The notes under the pieces: generated by a model
The model's database searches: none
Seen by the model: only the letters and a program-made list of their open reading frames with translations
What the model was told of the DNA's origin: nothing
Part shown: positions 59,622-64,000 of the stretch, one piece after another
Layout of the letters: every line of letters begins with the position of its first letter
Numbering within the stretch: the stretch's first letter is position 1
Made by a program: the position numbers and the translations under genes
DNA from: Bacteroidales bacterium SW299
Lineage (GTDB): Bacteria; Bacteroidota; Bacteroidia; Bacteroidales; Bacteroidaceae
Length of the DNA stretch: 64,000 nucleotides
NCBI GenBank assembly: GCA_019550975.1
Contig: SDWH01000011.1
Coordinates: 1-64,000, forward strand
Reading direction: 5' to 3'

Positions 59622-60863
59622 ATGAAAAAGAAACTTGTTTTATGGGTAGCTTTTGCCGCCGTTGCGTTCGGGGCGCAGGCCCAGAAAAAGAATTTCAGTT
59701 ATAAGTTTTACGGCCAGGTACGCACTGACCTGTTTTATAACAGCCGTTCCAATTCGGAAACCGTGGACGGACTGTTCTATATGTATCCGAAGGATGTGGC
59801 TCCCGATGCGCGCGGGGAGGACCTGAACGCCAAGCCCGACGGCAATTTCTATACGCTGTATTCGCGCCTCGGGGTAGACGTGGCCGGCCCGATGCTGGGC
59901 AAGGCGAAGACTTCCGCCAAGCTGGAAGTGGATTTCCGCGGTTCCGGAACTACTTATTCGCTTGTCCGTATCCGCCATGCCTACTTCAATTTCGACTGGG
60001 GCAAGTCGGCCCTCCGCGTGGGGCAGTACTGGCATCCGCTTTACGGCGACGTGGCTCCGGAGATACTGAACCTGAACATGGGCGCGCCCTACCAGCCTTT
60101 CAGCCGCGCTCCGCAGGTGCGCTACCGCTATACATCGAAGCACTTCGTGTTTACCGCGGCCGCGGTATGGCAGATGCAGTATCTGTCAGTCGGACCAGCA
60201 TCAAACAAGGCGGGAGAAACTTCTACGGCAAAGAGCCAGAATTATATCAAGAACAGTTGCGTGCCGGAGTTTTATGCGGGCATGGACTACAAGAATCCGA
60301 ACTTGCTGCTCGGGGCAGGCGTGCATGTGTCGTCCGTCACTCCCCGTGTCCAGTCGGAAACGTCGGGCGGTGTCTATAAAGTGAGCGAGCGTGTGACGGG
60401 CGTGTCGGGCGAAGCTCATCTGAAGTATACGCGCGACCGGCTGATGATTGCTGCCAAGAGCGTGCTGAGCACCAATCTGACACAAACCAGCACCGTGGGC
60501 GGATATGGCGTGAAATCCGTCGACCCGCAGACGGGCGAGCAGGAGTATGCTCCGTTGCGCGTGTCGCATACGTGGGTGAACGTGATGTACGGAAAGACAT
60601 TCCGCGGCGGCGTGTTTGCCGGTTATCTGAAGAACCTCGGGGCGTCGGATGAGGTTGCGAACCTTATCGGCACCGGGACCGATCTTGACCAGCTGAATAC
60701 GTTGGGGGCAGAACTGACTTATAACCGTCCGAACTGGAAGTTCGGCGTAGAATATACGTGGACGGGAGCCTGGTATGGCGACAACAATGCCAAGGGGCGG
60801 GTTGTCGACACGCATCTGGTGAAGAACAACCGTGTCGTGTTTACGGCGCTGTTCCAGTTCTGA
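59622..60863 (+). CDS. Outer-membrane beta-barrel porin-like protein
   Basis: A 413-residue protein with a signal peptide (MKKKLVLWVAFAAVAFGAQAQ). Strands of alternating hydrophobic residues run throughout (FSYKFYGQVRTDLFYNSRS, KLEVDFRGSGTTYSLVRIRHAYFNFDWGKSALRVGQYWHPLYGD). It ends with an aromatic terminal residue (VVFTALFQF), as expected for BAM recognition. It resembles DcaP/OprP-like trimeric porins of Bacteroidetes. The substrate is not deducible. It has a consensus promoter and a strong terminator of its own. Confidence 0.85.
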   Translation: MKKKLVLWVAFAAVAFGAQAQKKNFSYKFYGQVRTDLFYNSRSNSETVDGLFYMYPKDVAPDARGEDLNAKPDGNFYTLYSRLGVDVAGPMLGKAKTSAKLEVDFRGSGTTYSLVRIRHAYFNFDWGKSALRVGQYWHPLYGDVAPEILNLNMGAPYQPFSRAPQVRYRYTSKHFVFTAAAVWQMQYLSVGPASNKAGETSTAKSQNYIKNSCVPEFYAGMDYKNPNLLLGAGVHVSSVTPRVQSETSGGVYKVSERVTGVSGEAHLKYTRDRLMIAAKSVLSTNLTQTSTVGGYGVKSVDPQTGEQEYAPLRVSHTWVNVMYGKTFRGGVFAGYLKNLGASDEVANLIGTGTDLDQLNTLGAELTYNRPNWKFGVEYTWTGAWYGDNNAKGRVVDTHLVKNNRVVFTALFQF

Positions 60864-60898
60864 GCCTGTCCGGCGCTTCTCTGCACGGGTGAAAAAAG

Positions 60899-60981
60899 AT
60901 GACGGGACATTTTTTTTATCTTTCCCGTCATTCTGATTGAAATGAGCCGTCAGGTCACTTGGGCTGACGGCTCATTTTTTT
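60899..60981 (+). terminator. Porin terminator, preceded by a dispersed ATGACGGGA dyad
   Basis: The terminator is AATGAGCCGTCAG (60941-60953) paired with CTGACGGCTCATT (60964-60976), with T's to 60981. Just before it, ATGACGGGA (60899-60907) pairs with TCCCGTCAT (60923-60931). The 20-mer AAAAGATGACGGGACATTTT at 60894-60913 also occurs inverted at 30965-30984. Confidence 0.8.
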
Positions 60982-61519
60982 ACGCATTGCTTGTAATATT
61001 ATTTAATTAAATATGTGGTTTATTTAACTTAAAAACGGGTATGGAACCACGAAAGTCACACTTAACTTTTTGTGAATCAAATATTTGTGAAGACAAGGGA
61101 ACCACGAACGGGACCACGAAGGTCAAATTACACCTTATATATAAATAAAAAATAAAGAAAGAAACCCTTACCCTTTATTTTTTGATTTGTTGGCGAACTT
61201 GATTTGCGGGATATGTTAAAGGGGGCATATGGAGGGGGGGGCTGTCGGCAGCCTTCTGATTCTTTATTTTTGTCCGGATTGTAACATCCTTGCAACATCT
61301 CTTCCGTCCGGTACGGATTTTAAAATAAGCAAAGTTGGGATTCTGATTCTGTGTAAAGTTTGTTTTCGGGTGATGCAGTCTTTCGTTTTTATAATCTTTT
61401 ATGAGCTTCAATGTTGTCGCCTGCCGAACGCTATGGCAACGGTTACGTGGCTGCAAGCGATGATTCCGGCCGAAGCAACTATATCGGACAGCAATGAAAT
61501 AAAATGTGAAATTTGAAAA
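60982..61519. other. Intergenic region without genes
   Basis: About 540 bases. It contains three ACCACGAA copies (61046-61053, 61101-61108, 61113-61120) and an A/T hairpin, AAAAAATAAAG (61147-61157) with CTTTATTTTTT (61173-61183). There is also a G-rich run near 61231. ORFs here (61175-61456 minus, 61229-61516 plus) show no family resemblance and unconvincing composition. Confidence 0.4.
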
Positions 61520-62536
61520 TCAGAACCTCACCATCATCTCCACCACCAGTTTGTCTTGTTCCGATTCCAAAGCAAACGAGCGGTCTGAATAGAAATACTT
61601 CTCATAATTCAAACGAAGATCTGCCTGAAACGGTTTCCCGAAACTGAACGTCAGGCCTCCTGTGATGCGCTTGCGTTCATAATCAGTAATCAAGAACTCC
61701 CCTTGTTCGTCTAATGTGCCATCGCTGTTGTTGCCCATATAATCGAAACGGGCAAGGAGAGAAACCTTTTTGAACAAACTTTTCTTTTTCCGGATAAACC
61801 AATCGTAATTCACAAAAGCATCCACCGCCCATACGCTCTTAAACGAGGAATTGGCATACTCCTTATACATGGTTTCCACTTCGAAATGCCAGTTATTCCA
61901 GTTGTAAAAGGTGCCTATATCATACATATAAATGTTCCGGTCTGTAGGACGGATACGCTGTGTGCTCAATGTGAGGTTATAGCCTTTAAAAGGAGTTAAT
62001 TCCAACTTTGCCGAATACGAAAGGGACTTGTGCCAGCCTTTTTGCTCTGTCAGTCCCGAACCGCTGAACAAACCTGCCTCCAGCGAAAAAGGGAACCCTT
62101 CTTTACGCACATACTTTAATGTAGCGCCAGCATCACGCAGACTTCCCATCTGCTTGGCGATAAACGAACGATTGGCAAAATACTGCAAGTGAGGCGAGCG
62201 GTGCGCGTCGATCGTAAACGGTACACGCATCTGTCCGGCAGTAATATAAAATCCTTTTAATGGAGTAACCCGCGCGTAAGCATCCAGCATCTTGATTTCT
62301 CCCTCATCGCAAAGGTCTATTTCGGCTTTATAGCTCACGATGGGGGTTACATTTCCCGTAACGCTCACCCTTGCGGTGCGCACCTGAAAACGCTGTTCTC
62401 CAGTAGCGGTCTGATACTCGTACTTGCCTCTCAACGTTCCGTGCACTTCCGGCAAGTAGTCTTTCCAACTTACCTCTTGCGCTGCAATCCCTATTGCATC
62501 AAACGCAACAAGCAATGCAAATATAGCTTTCTTCAT
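61520..62536 (-). CDS. Porin of the OprP/O (phosphate-selective) family
   Basis: A 338-residue outer-membrane protein with a signal peptide (MKKAIFALLVAFDAIGIAAQ). Family features are LPEVHGTLRGKYEYQTATGEQRFQVRTARVSVTGNVTP and YKAEIDLCDEGEIKMLDAYARVTP, then FYITAGQMRVPFTIDAHRSP and a barrel of amphipathic strands ending VEMMVRF. The same family includes phosphate- and pyrophosphate-selective OprP/OprO, but specificity is not readable here. It is followed on the same strand by an OPA-type transporter upstream (62755 onward), so the pair may take up an organophosphate across both membranes. Confidence 0.88.
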   Translation of the reverse strand: MKKAIFALLVAFDAIGIAAQEVSWKDYLPEVHGTLRGKYEYQTATGEQRFQVRTARVSVTGNVTPIVSYKAEIDLCDEGEIKMLDAYARVTPLKGFYITAGQMRVPFTIDAHRSPHLQYFANRSFIAKQMGSLRDAGATLKYVRKEGFPFSLEAGLFSGSGLTEQKGWHKSLSYSAKLELTPFKGYNLTLSTQRIRPTDRNIYMYDIGTFYNWNNWHFEVETMYKEYANSSFKSVWAVDAFVNYDWFIRKKKSLFKKVSLLARFDYMGNNSDGTLDEQGEFLITDYERKRITGGLTFSFGKPFQADLRLNYEKYFYSDRSFALESEQDKLVVEMMVRF

Positions 62537-62554
62537 AGACCAAACTTTAAAAAT

Positions 62555-62688
62555 TAAGTAGATGTTGAGAATCAGTTTATACAGAATCTGTCTGTTCAGA
62601 AACGCAGATGATTGTGCTGATTATCTGATTTTAATCTGCGAAAATCTGTGTTTCTGATAATGTCATTTAATTTTGCGCACTTACTTAT
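62555..62688. repeat. Long copy of the dispersed MITE-like repeat with internal palindrome
   Basis: The left end begins TAAGTAGATGTTGAGAATCA and the right end is ATTTTGCGCACTTACTTA, as at 57726-57774. Between them are inverted arms CAGAAACGCAGAT (about 62600-62612) and ATCTGTGTTTCTG (about 62644-62656). The outer ends are partly inverted (TAAGTAGATG against TAAGTAAGTG). Confidence 0.6.
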
Positions 62689-62704
62689 ATGAACGGATTT
62701 GCTT

Positions 62705-62731
62705 GTAGGAGCGTATTGCATACGCCCCTAC
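62705..62731. repeat. REP-like palindrome
   Basis: GTAGG-A-GCGTAT then TGC then ATACGC-C-CCTAC: a 27-bp near-perfect dyad with one mismatched pair, lying just downstream of the OPA transporter stop codon. Confidence 0.65.
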
Positions 62732-62754
62732 ATTGGCCGAATATGGACATTTAC

Positions 62755-64000
62755 TCATTTATCCCCTCCGGGTTTTACATTCCAAACCAACAGAGCACAG
62801 AGTGTTGACAACAGTGCCGCGCCTATCCAGAACCAGTTAATAGCGGTAAAGTCGTATGTTTCTACGCCATTAACCACCGCCTTGTTCCCCTCTATCAGAA
62901 TCCCGCTCATCACATCCTGGATGCCGGCGCCCACGTAGCTGGCTATGCCGACCACGCCCAATGCCGCCCCCGAAGCGTTGCGAGGCGCAATATCTACCGC
63001 CATCAGCCCGCCCAGGAAACAAAGCAGCACACCGATGCTCAGGCCGAACAATATCATTGCCGTCACGTCCAGCCAATAATGCACACCGGGAACCAGCAGG
63101 AACAGACACAAGGCACAGGTATTCAACAAACCGAATATCAATGCAGGCGCATTACGCTTGCCTTTGAACAAGCGGTCGGACACGAAGCCTGACAATACCG
63201 TGCCGACAATACCGCATACCGAGCCGATGGAGATAATGAAGCTGGCATCCAGCGTATCGTATCCTTTCTGCGCTTCCAGATAGAATACCCCCCAACTGTT
63301 TACGGCATACCGGCTGATGTACATAAATGCGCTCGATAATGCCAATATCCAAATGGCAGGCATCAGCAGCACCCGCTTTTGTGCCTTGTTGAAGTCAGCA
63401 CTCTCTGCCTCGGTCAACACTTTCTTCGCTTTAGGCTGATTTACAGGAGGCAGTCCCTTGCTTTGCGGCGTGTCATGGAAAAAGTTCCATACAATTAATG
63501 CTCCCAGCAAGCCCACCAGTCCGGCTCCCCAAAATCCGTAACGCCAGCCGAACGCGCTCACGATAGAAGCCACGATGATAAAGGTCAACGCCTCGCCAAT
63601 GTTGTGGCTTGCCGACCAGAATCCGTAGAACGAACCACGCTTTTTGTCATCAAACCAACGCGACAAACCCACCACGCACGAAGCTGCTCCCATCGACTGA
63701 AACCATCCGCTGATTCCCCAAAGCACAGCAAACAGAATGAACGAATGGGTAAAGCCCAGGCACAGATTCACAAGCGCCGTTACCAGCAGACCTGTCGACA
63801 TAAAACGCCTGATATTGCTTCTGTCCGCCAAAAATCCATTGGTGAACTTTCCTATAGCATAGGTGAAGAACAGCACCGAGCCGATGATTCCCAGTTCGGT
63901 TTCCGAGAAAATGCCTTCTTCTACAATGGGTTTCTTCACCACATTCAAGCTCAAACGGCAGACGTAATACATACCGTACCCTAATGTGGCGGAAAGGAAT
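62755..64000 (-). CDS. OPA/MFS-family transporter (GlpT/UhpT-like), 5'-truncated by the window
   Basis: At least 414 residues. The frame stays open to the window edge (FLSATLGYGMYYVCRLSLN), so the N-terminus is missing and the Met at 63972 is internal. Eleven hydrophobic helices can be seen. MFS/OPA features are GYGMYYVCRLSLNVVKKPIVEEG, FFTYAIGKFTNGFLADRSNIRRFMSTGL, GWFQSMGAASCVVGLSRWFDDKKRGSFYGFWSASHNIGE and GFVSDRLFKGKRNAPALIFGL. The OPA family exchanges organophosphates such as glycerol-3-phosphate or hexose phosphates with phosphate. It lies near the OprP-like porin. Confidence 0.88.
   Translation of the reverse strand, partial: FLSATLGYGMYYVCRLSLNVVKKPIVEEGIFSETELGIIGSVLFFTYAIGKFTNGFLADRSNIRRFMSTGLLVTALVNLCLGFTHSFILFAVLWGISGWFQSMGAASCVVGLSRWFDDKKRGSFYGFWSASHNIGEALTFIIVASIVSAFGWRYGFWGAGLVGLLGALIVWNFFHDTPQSKGLPPVNQPKAKKVLTEAESADFNKAQKRVLLMPAIWILALSSAFMYISRYAVNSWGVFYLEAQKGYDTLDASFIISIGSVCGIVGTVLSGFVSDRLFKGKRNAPALIFGLLNTCALCLFLLVPGVHYWLDVTAMILFGLSIGVLLCFLGGLMAVDIAPRNASGAALGVVGIASYVGAGIQDVMSGILIEGNKAVVNGVETYDFTAINWFWIGAALLSTLCALLVWNVKPGGDK

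Noticed and set aside
61175..61516. Opposed ORFs of 93 and 95 codons
   Set aside because: They overlap each other in A/T-rich non-coding DNA, without signal sequences, motifs or a consistent coding pattern.
1..64000. CRISPR arrays, tRNA and rRNA genes
   Set aside because: No regularly spaced direct repeats of 25-40 bp with unique spacers and no tRNA- or rRNA-like segments were noticed on either strand by eye.

Overview
The window comes from a chromosome of the order Bacteroidales, most likely Bacteroidaceae (Bacteroides/Phocaeicola type). The evidence is the repeated TAnnTTTG -7 promoter element, sometimes with a TTTG -33 element 18-22 bases upstream, ahead of many genes. Other markers are lipoproteins with a Bacteroidetes-type lipobox, an lpxC-fabZ gene fusion in an lpxD-lpxC/fabZ-lpxA cluster, and the DUF4348, DUF4153 and hcp/ric families. 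No rRNA, tRNA or CRISPR array was seen.

Layout. (1) 8-5319, minus strand: an ECF sigma-factor operon with a one-TM anti-sigma-like protein, two small Spy/CnrX-like exported proteins, a histidine-rich small lipoprotein and two paralogous exported proteins ending in a formylglycine-generating-enzyme-like domain. (2) 5320-13124: an AT-rich accessory segment. It holds a gene remnant, a long nested RNA hairpin, a coiled-coil lipoprotein, a membrane-anchored helicase IV-like protein with an embedded PD-(D/E)XK nuclease domain, an IS982-family element next to an IS5-family remnant, and two translationally coupled exported proteins. (3) 13125-16546: nicotinate phosphoribosyltransferase and a GH36 alpha-galactosidase, convergent on a shared terminator. 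(4) 16979-23447: the leucine operon leuA-leuC-leuD-(citramalate/isopropylmalate synthase homologue)-leuB. It is preceded by a Leu/Ile-rich leader peptide with matching antiterminator and terminator, a textbook attenuator. (5) 23542-32626: TPR protein, exported protein, MFS transporter, pheS, DUF4348 lipoprotein, murB, metallo-hydrolase and a lipoprotein. (6) 32894-41661: a VWA lipoprotein, a 192-bp MITE, the nitrosative-stress group ric-hcp with a divergent Crp/Fnr regulator sharing a palindromic operator, nth, corA and two exported flavodoxins. The first flavodoxin is abutted by an AraC remnant. (7) 41757-43769: a queuosine group (precursor transporter, queC, queF) behind a strong preQ1-I riboswitch candidate. 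(8) 43811-57644: housekeeping genes dnaX, a divIC/ftsB-like gene, an AI-2E-family permease, miaA, lpxA, lpxC/fabZ, lpxD, pyrF, prfA and purM. (9) 57772-64000: a GHL10-type hydrolase, two outer-membrane porin-like proteins and an OPA/MFS transporter running off the window.

The most interesting items are the leu attenuator, the preQ1-I candidate, the 114-nt nested hairpin RNA upstream of the lipoprotein/helicase pair, the metal-flavoured ECF operon, and several families of short dispersed repeats. Functions are inferred from recognisable motifs only; no database search was run.
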